From assembly GCA_947259885.1 (NCBI GenBank), contig CAMYNW010000007.1:186001-250000 (forward strand): DNA of 64,000 nucleotides, given 5' to 3'. Of this stretch, positions 1 through 9,690 are shown in pieces. The notes under the pieces were generated by a model. The model made no database searches. It was not told where the DNA came from and saw nothing but the letters and a program-made list of their open reading frames with translations. This stretch comes from an uncultured Gammaproteobacteria bacterium (GTDB lineage: Bacteria > Pseudomonadota > Gammaproteobacteria > Arenicellales > Poriferihabitantaceae). The position numbers were made by a program, and so were the translations under genes. Position 1 is the stretch's first letter. Every line of letters begins with the position of its first letter.

Positions 1-1230
1 TCTGAACAATTGGTCCAGTTCCTCCACATTTGAGATCATAGGCACCATCATGCGGGCCCTACCAAAAATAGAGGCCCGATAAATCGCACGCAGTTGTGGT
101 TTAAACAAGCCAAGGTCATGCAGGCAAAGCCGAATCCCTCGTAATCCAAGCGCGGGGTTTGTGGATTGATTGTCTGCAGAACGCCCGCCGTCAACCTGTT
201 TATCTGCGCCCAGATCCAAGGTTCGAATAGTAACCGGACAATCGCTCTTTTCGAGCACCTGTTTATACACCTCCACCTGTTCTTCCTCATCAGGCATCTG
301 CTCACGATTCATGAACATAAATTCGGTGCGATATAGCCCTACGCCTTCTGCATTCTGTTTTACACTGTAGCTGACCTCATCCGGCAACTCCACATTAGAC
401 ATCAACATGATTCTCTGCCCATCTAAAGAAACTGATTCCGCATCACGTAACGTTTCAAGGGCTTGGGTACGCCGAATGATTTTTTCCCGTCGCCGTTGAT
501 AAGCGGCTAAAGCCCGATTATCCGGACTTGCCAGGATTACTCCACGCTTACCGTCGATAATCAGCAAATCCCCAGTGCGAAGATAGCCCACCGATCCATG
601 CATACCAACAATCGCCGGAATTTTCATACTGCGCGCTAAAATAGCGGTGTGCGAAGTGGGTCCCCCTAACTTTGTAACGAAACCAATAATTCGATGTTTT
701 CGCAACTCGATTGTGTCTGCCGGAGTGAGATCATTGACGATAATAATCTCACCATCATACGTACCTTCCGGCTGACCGCCGATGGCTTCCTGGGAATCTG
801 TCATGGCACCAAGCACGCGTTGAATCACTTGTGCCACATCTACCGATTTGCTGCTTAGGTATGGATCTTGAATTTGCTCAAATACTCTCTCTAAGCGGGT
901 GCCATACTGGTTTAACGCGAATTCAGCATTAATCCATTGTTCGCTAATCAGTCTTGACGACTCTTGAAGTATCAATGGATCCTTAAGCATCAGACTATGC
1001 GCTTCAAGCAATGCTCGTACTTCCTCTGGAACTTCTTTACCAAACTGTTTGCCCAGTTCAAATAAAGAGTGTTGGGCAGTCTCTATACCCTTCTCCAGTC
1101 GCTCTATTTCTTTTTGAACATGTTCTTGAGCTATCGGGTACTGGGTGATCTTATCGCTAGTGCGGTTGATTATTCGTGCTCGACCAACTGCGATTCCTGC
1201 TCCGACTCCTGTTCCATGCAACGCCAGCAC
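1..1230 (-). CDS. ptsI: Phosphoenolpyruvate-protein phosphotransferase, PTS enzyme I (3' part runs off the left edge; probable GTG start at 1230)
   Basis: Reverse-strand translation gives GGPTSHTAILARSMKIPAIVG (phospho-His region) and GVGLYRTEFMFMNREQMPDEEEQ, typical of enzyme I; directly downstream of HPr. Confidence 0.9.
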   Translation of the reverse strand, partial: MLALHGTGVGAGIAVGRARIINRTSDKITQYPIAQEHVQKEIERLEKGIETAQHSLFELGKQFGKEVPEEVRALLEAHSLMLKDPLILQESSRLISEQWINAEFALNQYGTRLERVFEQIQDPYLSSKSVDVAQVIQRVLGAMTDSQEAIGGQPEGTYDGEIIIVNDLTPADTIELRKHRIIGFVTKLGGPTSHTAILARSMKIPAIVGMHGSVGYLRTGDLLIIDGKRGVILASPDNRALAAYQRRREKIIRRTQALETLRDAESVSLDGQRIMLMSNVELPDEVSYSVKQNAEGVGLYRTEFMFMNREQMPDEEEQVEVYKQVLEKSDCPVTIRTLDLGADKQVDGGRSADNQSTNPALGLRGIRLCLHDLGLFKPQLRAIYRASIFGRARMMVPMISNVEELDQLFR

Positions 1231-1282
1231 TAAAGAACTCCCGGAGCTAATTTCTCATTCAATCTTTGCCAGTGGGCATGCA

Positions 1283-1552
1283 TTATTCGTCTTCACCGAA
1301 ACATTGCTCGAACATTTCACTGATAGCATCCATTGCATCTCGTTCATCCGGGCCATCCGTGATCACCCGGATTTGCGTACCTTGTGTTGCAGCCAACATA
1401 AGAATTCCCATGATGCTCTTGGCGTCTACTTCTTGATTCTTTCTGATAAGCTTTATCGAACTCTCGAAACCTGCAGTCAACTTTACCAGCTTTGACGCAG
1501 CACGTGCGTGCAATCCAAGCTTGTTGACCACTGGAACTTCGGCCTCAATCAT
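1283..1552 (-). CDS. ptsH: HPr-family phosphocarrier protein
   Basis: MIEAEVPVVNKLGLHARAASKLV (His15 region) and AKSIMGILML (Ser46 region); start set at internal Met of ORF 1283..1600. Confidence 0.9.
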   Translation of the reverse strand: MIEAEVPVVNKLGLHARAASKLVKLTAGFESSIKLIRKNQEVDAKSIMGILMLAATQGTQIRVITDGPDERDAMDAISEMFEQCFGEDE

Positions 1553-2432
1553 TTTCTTCGAGCTGCCGATGCCGCACTTGTGCACTAATTCCTCGATCAC
1601 GGAATCGCTTTACAAGCTGTTCACAAATATAAACCGAGCGGTGTTGCCCGCCAGTACACCCAATCGCGACCGTGATGTAACTACGGTTTTCGCTGGCAAA
1701 ACCAGGCAGCCATTTGAGCAAGAAACTGAAAAGCTCCTCTGTCATTTCTACCACCATGGGCTGTCGCTCTAGGAATTCAGCTACTGACGCATCCAATCCG
1801 GTCAGTGCCCGTAGATCATCTTCCCAATGTGGATTCGGCAGGCATCTTACATCAAATATAAAGTCAGCTTCCCTCGGCGAACCATATTTGAAACCAAATG
1901 ACTCCAACAATAGCAACGGTCCGGAAACACTCGATCCGCCAGCAAAATCACGCACTAGCCCCCTTAACTCATGGGGGGTTGTGTCGGTAGTATCGATGAT
2001 TTTCTCTGCGCGCTCATGCAGTGGCTTCAGCACTTCCCGCTCGCGACGTATGCCGTCAATAAGCGGTGTAGATGGGCTAGTAAGAGGATGTTTCCTGCGA
2101 GTTTCACTGTAACGTCTGACTAGTTTTTGTTCTTCCGCATCCAGAAAGAGAATTCTGCAAGACCGACCCTGTAGCTCCAGTTCCTCAAGAATCTGGTCGA
2201 GCTCAGAAAGAAACTGATTGTTTCTCGAATCAATGCTGATTGCCGCACCTGCAATTTCTTCTTCCCCACCCGAAGTATGATCAGGCAGATAGCGATTAAA
2301 TGCCGGAAGCAAGACTGCCGGGAGATTATCGATGCAGTAGTAGCCGATATCCTCCAGTGATCGCAAAGCTAAACTCTTGCCGGAACCGGACAAGCCACTA
2401 ATAATAATCAAATCAGTTGCGCGAAGCTTCAT
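1545..2432 (-). CDS. rapZ: RNase adapter / nucleotide-binding protein RapZ
   Basis: IISGLSGSGKSLALRSLEDIGYYCIDNLP and AIGCTGGQHRSVYI, RapZ/YvcJ hallmarks. Confidence 0.95.
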   Translation of the reverse strand: MKLRATDLIIISGLSGSGKSLALRSLEDIGYYCIDNLPAVLLPAFNRYLPDHTSGGEEEIAGAAISIDSRNNQFLSELDQILEELELQGRSCRILFLDAEEQKLVRRYSETRRKHPLTSPSTPLIDGIRREREVLKPLHERAEKIIDTTDTTPHELRGLVRDFAGGSSVSGPLLLLESFGFKYGSPREADFIFDVRCLPNPHWEDDLRALTGLDASVAEFLERQPMVVEMTEELFSFLLKWLPGFASENRSYITVAIGCTGGQHRSVYICEQLVKRFRDRGISAQVRHRQLEEND

Positions 2433-3373
2433 CCTATCTCCTCAATACCCATAATCCGGTCATGGCTTTTAACAAAATCAAGACTACTATCAATTCCAGA
2501 CTTCCGTAATAAGAAATCACGGGTGGCAGCTTCAATTAGAACCGCTAGATTGCGGCCTGGCGCCACCAACATACTTAAGCGTGGCACCTTAATTCCGAGA
2601 ATCTCAACCATATTCAAGCTTGGCTGTAGTCGATCAAGACTTCGAATTTCCTTATTAGTGGCATCTTTCAGGTTAATGATCAGTTGCAACCGATAATAAT
2701 CTAGCACCGAAGCCGGACCAAACATCTTGTCAATATTAATAATTCCAAGGCCTCGGATTTCAACATATCCTTTCAGGGTCGGCGAACACTCACCGACAAG
2801 CTCAGCTCCGTCTCGCCGGTAAATCTCCACCGCATCATCGGCAACTAGCTGATGACCTCTCTGAACTAAATCCAACGCAACCTCACTCTTACCAACGCCA
2901 CTCGCACCAGTAATCAGCACCCCTGTATTCATGACAGCGAGGAATACCCCATGTTTGTTACATCGAGGTGACAATAGTCGAGGCAATTGTCCCTGCAAGC
3001 AATCTAGTACCGCGGCAGATCCAAGGGATGTTTTCAGTAACGCAATGTCATTGTTCTTACAAACCTCAATAATATTTGGATTAGGGCTCAATCCGTCACA
3101 CAATATGGTCGCTACTGAACCTTGCGAATCGAAACATGGAGATTTCCGCAACTCACTATCGCGCATTCGATAAAGCCACTCGATCGCAGCTTGATCGACG
3201 ATCTGCAAGGGTGTTATGCGCAGTGGATTAAGGAAGCCGAAAAGATTCGCCTGCTGGAAGCAGCTTTTTACGGTTTTTCCGGTACGCTGATACCAATGCA
3301 CGTCCGGAAGCTGTTCGATTAATTTCTGTACCTGTAGTGGTTCAGGTTGTGGAACTGACTCAACCGATTGCAT
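2429..3373 (-). CDS. hprK: HPr kinase/phosphorylase
   Basis: GASGVGKSEVALDLVQRGHQLVADDAVEI (P-loop) and EIRGLGIINI signature. Confidence 0.93.
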   Translation of the reverse strand: MQSVESVPQPEPLQVQKLIEQLPDVHWYQRTGKTVKSCFQQANLFGFLNPLRITPLQIVDQAAIEWLYRMRDSELRKSPCFDSQGSVATILCDGLSPNPNIIEVCKNNDIALLKTSLGSAAVLDCLQGQLPRLLSPRCNKHGVFLAVMNTGVLITGASGVGKSEVALDLVQRGHQLVADDAVEIYRRDGAELVGECSPTLKGYVEIRGLGIINIDKMFGPASVLDYYRLQLIINLKDATNKEIRSLDRLQPSLNMVEILGIKVPRLSMLVAPGRNLAVLIEAATRDFLLRKSGIDSSLDFVKSHDRIMGIEEIG

Positions 3374-3870
3374 TACCTCGTTACACCTTCAAACAACTGA
3401 CTTACCTGATCGGGTGTCTGGCAATTTTTTAGAGTGTCAACAAACTTGGTATCCTGAAAACAACTAGCTAGCGTTGAGAGCAATTTTAAGTGCGCTTCAT
3501 TAGCTTCCGCTGGGACCAGCAAACCAACCGCCAGCCAAACTGGTTGACCATCTGGAGCATCATAGTCAATTGGCTGATTTAATCGGATTATTGAAATCAC
3601 AGGCTGCTCAAGATTGTCGATACGTCCGTGCGGAACAGCTATACCTTTTCCAAGTCCTGTGCTGCCTAATCGTTCTCTTTCGGTTATTGTCTTAAAAACA
3701 CAGTCTTCGCTTATCTTGTCAAGATCCACGCTCGATACTTGCGCGATGTGTTCGAACAACCGCTTCCGACTGGTAGTAGAGAGATCCAGTAGGATCCGTT
3801 CTTCGCTTAGGAATCGGCTAATATTATTCTCTATTTGATTCACCTTTCGCACCTCATTGGGTGAATCCAA
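3373..3870 (-). CDS. ptsN: PTS IIA-like nitrogen regulatory protein PtsN
   Basis: GLGKGIAVPHGRI (EIIA-Ntr phospho-His motif); genomic context. Confidence 0.93.
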   Translation of the reverse strand: MDSPNEVRKVNQIENNISRFLSEERILLDLSTTSRKRLFEHIAQVSSVDLDKISEDCVFKTITERERLGSTGLGKGIAVPHGRIDNLEQPVISIIRLNQPIDYDAPDGQPVWLAVGLLVPAEANEAHLKLLSTLASCFQDTKFVDTLKNCQTPDQVSQLFEGVTR

Positions 3871-3884
3871 GCTGGGCAGGCAGG

Positions 3885-4208
3885 TCAGTCAAAGGACTGT
3901 TTGAGTGATGCATCTGTGCGGTGGTGATCAGTTAGTTTTTCTTTGTGTTTCAAAACCTGGCGATCCAGTTTGCTTACCATTGAATCAATAGCAGCATACA
4001 TGTCATCACAGGTACTGGAAGCATGAATCTTAGCGCCTTTAGCATTTATTGTTGCTTCAGCCATATGTCTTTTTTTTTCGACCTGCAATACTACGTTAGT
4101 GTTTGTAACATGATCAAAGTGCCTGACGATTTTTTCAACCTTTTCCGATACGTGATTATGAAGCGACTCTGTAATGTCAAGATGATGTCCGCTAATTGAT
4201 ATTTGCAT
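3885..4208 (-). CDS. hpf: Ribosome hibernation promoting factor
   Basis: MQISISGHHLDITESLHNHVSEKVEKI...; typical position downstream of rpoN. Confidence 0.92.
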   Translation of the reverse strand: MQISISGHHLDITESLHNHVSEKVEKIVRHFDHVTNTNVVLQVEKKRHMAEATINAKGAKIHASSTCDDMYAAIDSMVSKLDRQVLKHKEKLTDHHRTDASLKQSFD

Positions 4209-4278
4209 ATTTACGTCTCCTATTGGTTAATGCGATGCCGGAATAACGGCGCGAAAGAAATATATCGGGTCCTCCTTA

Positions 4279-5639
4279 CTATAGAGATTTTCGTTTACTC
4301 GAAGGCGGGATATTCATTTGTTCCCGATACTTGGCTACAGTACGGCGCGCAATTTCATAGCCTTGATCTTTGAGCGCCTCACAAATTTTCATGTCACTTA
4401 TTGGTTTTTTTGTGGGTTCATTCTCAATCATTTCACGCACTAAAGTTTGTATTGCTACTACACTCCAAGAGGAGTTAGCATATATTTCCCATTGGTAGCA
4501 CGAGACACGGTTGATTCATGTATATCCAAAGCCTCTGAAACGTCGCGCAATATCATCGGCTTCATTGCAGCCGGACCGTGGTCAAAGAAGGCTTGCTGTC
4601 TCTCCACAATCTCAGAAGCCACTGATAAGATGGTGGAATGACGTTTCTCAATATTGGACAACAACCATCTTGCATCCTGTAATTGTTCTTTCATTTTTGA
4701 AAATGATTCACTCGCCGAATTCTCAGTAACCAACTGTTGATAGTCTTGATTTATAACAACCCGTGGTAAAGCACCGGTGTTCAATCTTGCGAGCCATATA
4801 CCACGATGATGTTCAACTACCACATCAGGAACAATATAATTTACCGAAATATCTCCCACACTAAAGCCAGGGTGCGGGTTCAAGTGCTTAATCAAGTCAA
4901 CTGCCTGCTTTAATTCAGATTCTCCAACTCCTAATTTTCGTTTCAAAGTTTGGTAATCCCGATCAGCGAGCAGATGAAGGTGATTACGTACAATTTCTCC
5001 CGCCTCGCGGTGTCCAGGTGTTTCATTATCTATTGCCCTAAGCTGCAATAGCAGACACTCACTCGGAGCTCGAGCGCCGACCCCCGTAGGCTCTAAAGAT
5101 TGGACTATTTCCAGACATTGCTCCATCTGAATGTGCTCAATCTCAGGTTCATTTTTAATCTCCGAAGAAACTTCATTATAAATTTCTTCAAGATCAACTT
5201 GCAGGTATCCGGCATCATCAAGATACTGAACAATGCGATCACTGACCAATTTAACTTCGGGGCTCAATGCCAGAAGAGAAAGCTGATCCTCCAGCGATTG
5301 TCTGAGAGTAGCAGGACCGGAACGGTCAGGAATATCGAAATCAATATCGAGCTGCGCATTCGGTCCACTAACACGATTATATGTTTGAGCACTTACCCAA
5401 TCCTCGTCAAGTGACTCCCTGGATTCATCACTAGATTCAACCTCTATCGTCTCTTCGTCGTGACTGACTTCCTGTCTTTCTAATGGGTCCTCCATTTCAA
5501 GCAAAGGATTACTCTCGTGGGCCTGGATGAGCTCTTCAGATAGTTCGACGGTGTTCATCTGCAGTAGCCTGATGGCTTGCTGCAGTTGAGGCGTCATTGT
5601 AAGACGCTGGCTTTGCTTAAGGTTTAGTGCCGGCTTCAT
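4279..5639 (-). pseudogene. rpoN: RNA polymerase sigma-54 factor, disrupted: intact to ...KYMLTPLGV*, then the C-terminal part (VAIQTLVREMIENEP...ARRTVAKYREQMNIPPSSKRKSL*) in another frame
   Basis: N-terminal MKPALNLKQSQRLTMTPQLQQAIRLLQMNTVELSEEL; stop after TPLGV where FELKYFF... is expected; RpoN box ARRTVAKYRE found out of frame at about 4310-4340. Confidence 0.85.
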
Positions 5640-5912
5640 CCGAGGCTGCGTATATCATTGGAAATACATTTTACCCAAATTCGCGTCAGGGGTTAAGTCT
5701 GGTAGTCAGGCCAAGAGTCGCAGGATTTGTGTTATAGTTCTCGGTTAGTGTCAGATGTGTGTAACATGCTTTGTAAAGCTGGCGCAATGAAGGTTATGGA
5801 ATATTGGCTGTGATACACAAATTCCTAGGACTCTTTGCTTTGCAGATGGCATTTTCTTAGGACAAATACCTCACCGGGTTGAAGTACGCACGTAGATATA
5901 CATGCGATTTAA

Positions 5913-6638
5913 CTACATACGAAAGTCTTGACCCAGATAGACTTCTCTCGCCCGGTCGTGCTGCATGATTATTTCCGGGGATCCTGAGACTAGCACCTCT
6001 CCCCGGTGCAGAATGTAGGCACGATCGCAGATCCCAAGGGTCTCCCTTACATTATGATCAGTAATAAGGACGCCTATACCTCGATCCTTGAGGACAGTAA
6101 TAATATGCTGAATTTCTTTCACCGCGATAGGATCCACTCCTGCAAAGGGTTCGTCGAGGAGTATAAACGACGGCTCTAGAGCGAGCGCTCTCGCAATCTC
6201 CACCCGTCGCTGCTCCCCTCCTGATAGCTGGATCGTGAGCTTATCCCTAAGATGATAAATACCAAACTCCTCAAGAAGGGTTTGACTAATCCGACTTCTG
6301 TCTTCAGCGTCATGTCCCCCAATAGTCTCCAAAACTGCGAGAATATTCTCTTCCGCGGTTAATTTTCGAAATACCGAATGCTCCTGGGGTAAATAACCAA
6401 TACCTAATCTTGCACGTTCGTGCATTGGCAAGCCGGTTATATCCTCATCTTCAAGGAATATCTTTCCGCCCGTCTCCCGAACCAATCCAATAATCATATT
6501 GAAACACGTAGTTTTGCCGGCCCCATTCGCTCCGAGTAATCCCACCACTTCATTGTCATTGACCACAAGGTCTACCCCATTCACAATGACATTGTGTTTA
6601 TAACTTTTTACCAATGATTTTGCGCTAAGGGTTCGCAT
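5913..6638 (-). CDS. lptB: LPS export ABC transporter ATP-binding protein
   Basis: GLLGANGAGKTTCFNMIIGLV, LSGGEQRRVEIARALA; context with lptA/lptC. Confidence 0.95.
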   Translation of the reverse strand: MRTLSAKSLVKSYKHNVIVNGVDLVVNDNEVVGLLGANGAGKTTCFNMIIGLVRETGGKIFLEDEDITGLPMHERARLGIGYLPQEHSVFRKLTAEENILAVLETIGGHDAEDRSRISQTLLEEFGIYHLRDKLTIQLSGGEQRRVEIARALALEPSFILLDEPFAGVDPIAVKEIQHIITVLKDRGIGVLITDHNVRETLGICDRAYILHRGEVLVSGSPEIIMQHDRAREVYLGQDFRM

Positions 6639-6689
6639 GCCGTGCTTACAGTTCTTGCTGTTTTGTTTAAACTAATTAAATACTGCGGC

Positions 6690-7295
6690 CTAATTTTTCT
6701 TCTTTTTCCTTGGCTGAATGATAATTGTTGGGCGGGCACTAGTGGTCGACTCCTCAGCGTTTACAGCCTGCTCTTCATCTGTCGCGACCGATCCTTCCGT
6801 GGTCGGAGATTCAGAGGGGGTTTTTGTAGTGGTTTTTGTCTGACTGTCTGAATCACCTTTAACTACGACTTTCTCCGTGGCCAGATTATAGGTTAGCAGT
6901 CGACCAGTCAGGCGCGTTCCACCCTGCGTAACATCGGCCCGACTCTTCATGATCACCAATTCTGCTACTTGATCAAGGGTAATTACCCTGGCCTTTCCAA
7001 TCATGTCGTCCTCCGAATTTTCGGGTCGCTGTTTGAACTTTCCAGGATCGCCGGTGCAAACCGCTTTGTCGAGCTCATCATCATCATTAAAGTAAGTAAC
7101 CAGCTCATCGCATTCAAGACGAATACTTCCCTGCCTATACAGAACGTTACCTCGATAGGTCCTGACCCCGGTTCTTAGATCGAGTTCAAAGTCATCTGCC
7201 TCAAGGGTTGCTGGCTGATCTTGATCGCTATCCAGGGCATATGCAGCGCAGACAAACATGGTCATTACAAGCATAAAAAAAATTCTATTCAACAT
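6690..7295 (-). CDS. lptA: LPS transport periplasmic protein LptA (start placed at internal Met)
   Basis: PATLEADDFELDLRTGVRTYRGNVLYRQGSIRLECDEL; signal peptide MLNRIFFMLVMTMFVCAAYA. Confidence 0.88.
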   Translation of the reverse strand: MLNRIFFMLVMTMFVCAAYALDSDQDQPATLEADDFELDLRTGVRTYRGNVLYRQGSIRLECDELVTYFNDDDELDKAVCTGDPGKFKQRPENSEDDMIGKARVITLDQVAELVIMKSRADVTQGGTRLTGRLLTYNLATEKVVVKGDSDSQTKTTTKTPSESPTTEGSVATDEEQAVNAEESTTSARPTIIIQPRKKKKN

Positions 7296-7383
7296 TCTAA
7301 TAAGTCTCTTTCTACCTTCACTTTTAAAGCAGTTTAATATGGTCTCAATTATCAATGAATACTGCCTGAAGCATACATTTTTC

Positions 7384-7824
7384 TTAGCCACCACGATCAT
7401 TGAGGTGAACAACCATTTTTTCACCCATGGATACGCCTCCTGCCGTGCCTGTGCGACTCTGCACTACGCGCACGTTACCTGTCATGAGAACCTTGGAAAT
7501 GCTGTTGTACAACCACCCTGAATCAGCATAGACATGGCGAGGGTTCTGGTTAAGATCGTACTGCACCAAATGCGGTTTATCTAAAAGCGCCCTGTCGCCA
7601 TAAGGATAGTGCACCATTCGATCTGCTCTTACCTCGTATTTCTTCCCATCTGCATCCATTCCCGTTGAAACGAAATTCTCAATGTAGTAATCGGCGGCGT
7701 TCTTTTCCTCTTCTGAGAGTTCCGAAACGGGTGTTTCTAACAGCCCAAATTGAAACCAAGCAGAAAGTATCAGCAATCCAAAGAATACCGCAATCAAGAT
7801 GATATTCTGCTTGAACTCGAACAT
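7384..7824 (-). CDS. lptC: LPS export protein LptC
   Basis: N-terminal TM segment; YEVRADRMVHYPYGDRALLDKPHLVQY; context. Confidence 0.88.
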   Translation of the reverse strand: MFEFKQNIILIAVFFGLLILSAWFQFGLLETPVSELSEEEKNAADYYIENFVSTGMDADGKKYEVRADRMVHYPYGDRALLDKPHLVQYDLNQNPRHVYADSGWLYNSISKVLMTGNVRVVQSRTGTAGGVSMGEKMVVHLNDRGG

Positions 7825-7827
7825 GCT

Positions 7828-8829
7828 TTAAATAACCCCTGCTCGTAACAGATCGTGGGTATTCAACGCACCGATTACCACGTCTTCTTTATCCACTACA
7901 AATACGCAGTTAATAGCATGTGGGCCTTGTTGCGCATAGTCACGCATTATCTTTACTATCTCAGCCGCCAGAGTGTCTGGCCCGATAGTATAAGGTTCGC
8001 TATTCACCAGATCGATGGCGCGACTATTATAAATATCCACCCCACTGTTCAGCGTCCGTCGCAGATCGCCATCAGTAAACATTCCTAATAATTTTCCCTG
8101 TTGATCAATCACACCTGCCATGCCCAGAGACTTCGAGGACATCTCGAGCAACAGATCTTGCAAGCTTGCTTGTGCACCGACCAGCGGAAGTTGATCACCG
8201 CGATGCATCAGATCCGAGGCGAACAATAGTAGACGTTTACCCAGAGTCCCACCAGGATGTGTGCGAGCAAAATCCTGCTCAGAGAAACCTCGAAGCTTTT
8301 GCACCGATACGGCTAAGGCATCTCCCATAACCAGCGTTGCAGTTGTACTAGCAGTTGGAGCCAAATTGTGCGGACAAGCTTCCTTGGCAACGCTTATGTC
8401 TAGACAGACGTCGGCCTGTTGACCCAATGTGGAGTCTGGATTCCCAGTGAGTACAACCAGGCCGCTGCCGATTCGTTTCACAATCGGAAGGATTGTAATC
8501 ACTTCCGCCGTCTCACCTGAATTTGAGATCACCACCACCAGGTCATCCGGTGTGATCATCCCAAGATCACCGTGGCTTGCCTCCCCTGGGTGCACAAAGA
8601 AAGACGGAGTACCGGTACTCGCCAGCGTCGACGCTATTTTCCCTCCGATATGTCCTGATTTTCCCATACCAATTACCACCACACGACCACTACAGGCAAG
8701 AATCATCTCACATGCGTGTTCGAATCTTCTATCAATCCGCTCTAGTAGTGCGTGAATCGCATCCATTTCGACCTGTACCACCGCACGCGCATATTCGGCG
8801 GCTTTATCGATTGATGAGGAAGAGGACAT
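7828..8829 (-). CDS. kdsD: D-arabinose 5-phosphate isomerase (SIS + CBS domains)
   Basis: VVVIGMGKSGHIGGKIASTLASTGTPSFFVHPGEASHGDLGMI; two CBS domains. Confidence 0.94.
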   Translation of the reverse strand: MSSSSSIDKAAEYARAVVQVEMDAIHALLERIDRRFEHACEMILACSGRVVVIGMGKSGHIGGKIASTLASTGTPSFFVHPGEASHGDLGMITPDDLVVVISNSGETAEVITILPIVKRIGSGLVVLTGNPDSTLGQQADVCLDISVAKEACPHNLAPTASTTATLVMGDALAVSVQKLRGFSEQDFARTHPGGTLGKRLLLFASDLMHRGDQLPLVGAQASLQDLLLEMSSKSLGMAGVIDQQGKLLGMFTDGDLRRTLNSGVDIYNSRAIDLVNSEPYTIGPDTLAAEIVKIMRDYAQQGPHAINCVFVVDKEDVVIGALNTHDLLRAGVI

Positions 8830-9363
8830 TTACAGTGTGAATATGGCTTTGCAAAGGGTTCCGAAGTATATCAAACAAGGGGGACTGGTTTGATTGTTCG
8901 CCAATTTGCTCTCTGCCAGGGGCTCTTTTTGCGGCGGCGCTCACTTTCTAAGGCAGTCTGCACTGATTTTATTCTATCAGGTTCTCGAATACTGATCGTT
9001 CAACCAGATTCACTCCAGCGGGCGTCTTAATGGACTTCGCTATAATTACCGAAGACGCGCTGATGATCTGGTTATCTGACAAGGACGCAGCTGTTCTAGA
9101 AAAAATCGTATGCTGGAAGTTATTTGGTCTGTTTATACTATTTAAAGCAGGAATAATGTAGCTCTCCAAAGAGCGCCCACATTGCGCACCTGACACTGTT
9201 CAATCAGGGGATTATTCCTGCGAGCAAAGTGAAAACTTCTAGGTTGTAACTTTTGGAGTAATTCTGGTAGATATAGTACAGTTCCGATACGCAGTAAACC
9301 TTTTGAATCAGAACCACGCCCATATTGCCGCGAGCTAGCAAGTTTAAGCAACCGAACTTAATT

Positions 9364-9690
9364 ATGAATAAATCCCCAATACCTGAAATTTCAGATGCTG
9401 ATCGTACTGAAATTGAGGCAGCACTATTCCGCAAGCTTATTCAGCACCTGCAAAACTATCCCGAAGTGCAGAACATAGACCTGATGAATCTGGCATATTT
9501 TTGCAGAAACTGCTTCTCCAAGTGGTATGTGTCTGAAGCAGCCGAACACAACATTGAGTTAAATTATGATCAAGCCCGTGAACTGGTGTACGGCATGCCT
9601 TATTCAGCTTACAAAGAAAAATTCCAGGCCAAGGCCACTCAAGCTCAGCTTAGCGAATTTGAACACGCGCAGAAGAAAGCTACCGACTAG
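9364..9690 (+). CDS. DUF1244 family small protein
   Basis: [21 protein letters not shown]...[13 protein letters not shown] resembles DUF1244; ATG at 9364. Confidence 0.75.
   Translation: MNKSPIPEISDADRTEIEAALFRKLIQHLQNYPEVQNIDLMNLAYFCRNCFSKWYVSEAAEHNIELNYDQARELVYGMPYSAYKEKFQAKATQAQLSEFEHAQKKATD

Noticed and set aside
1145-1772. Plus-strand ORFs antisense to ptsI/ptsH/rapZ
   Set aside because: They lie opposite strongly supported conserved genes; the same reasoning was applied to the many other antisense ORFs in the track.
8969-9434. Minus-strand ORFs of 75, 69 and 76 aa in the kdsD-DUF1244 gap
   Set aside because: Mutually overlapping, no recognisable motif, no clear ribosome-binding site; treated as non-coding.
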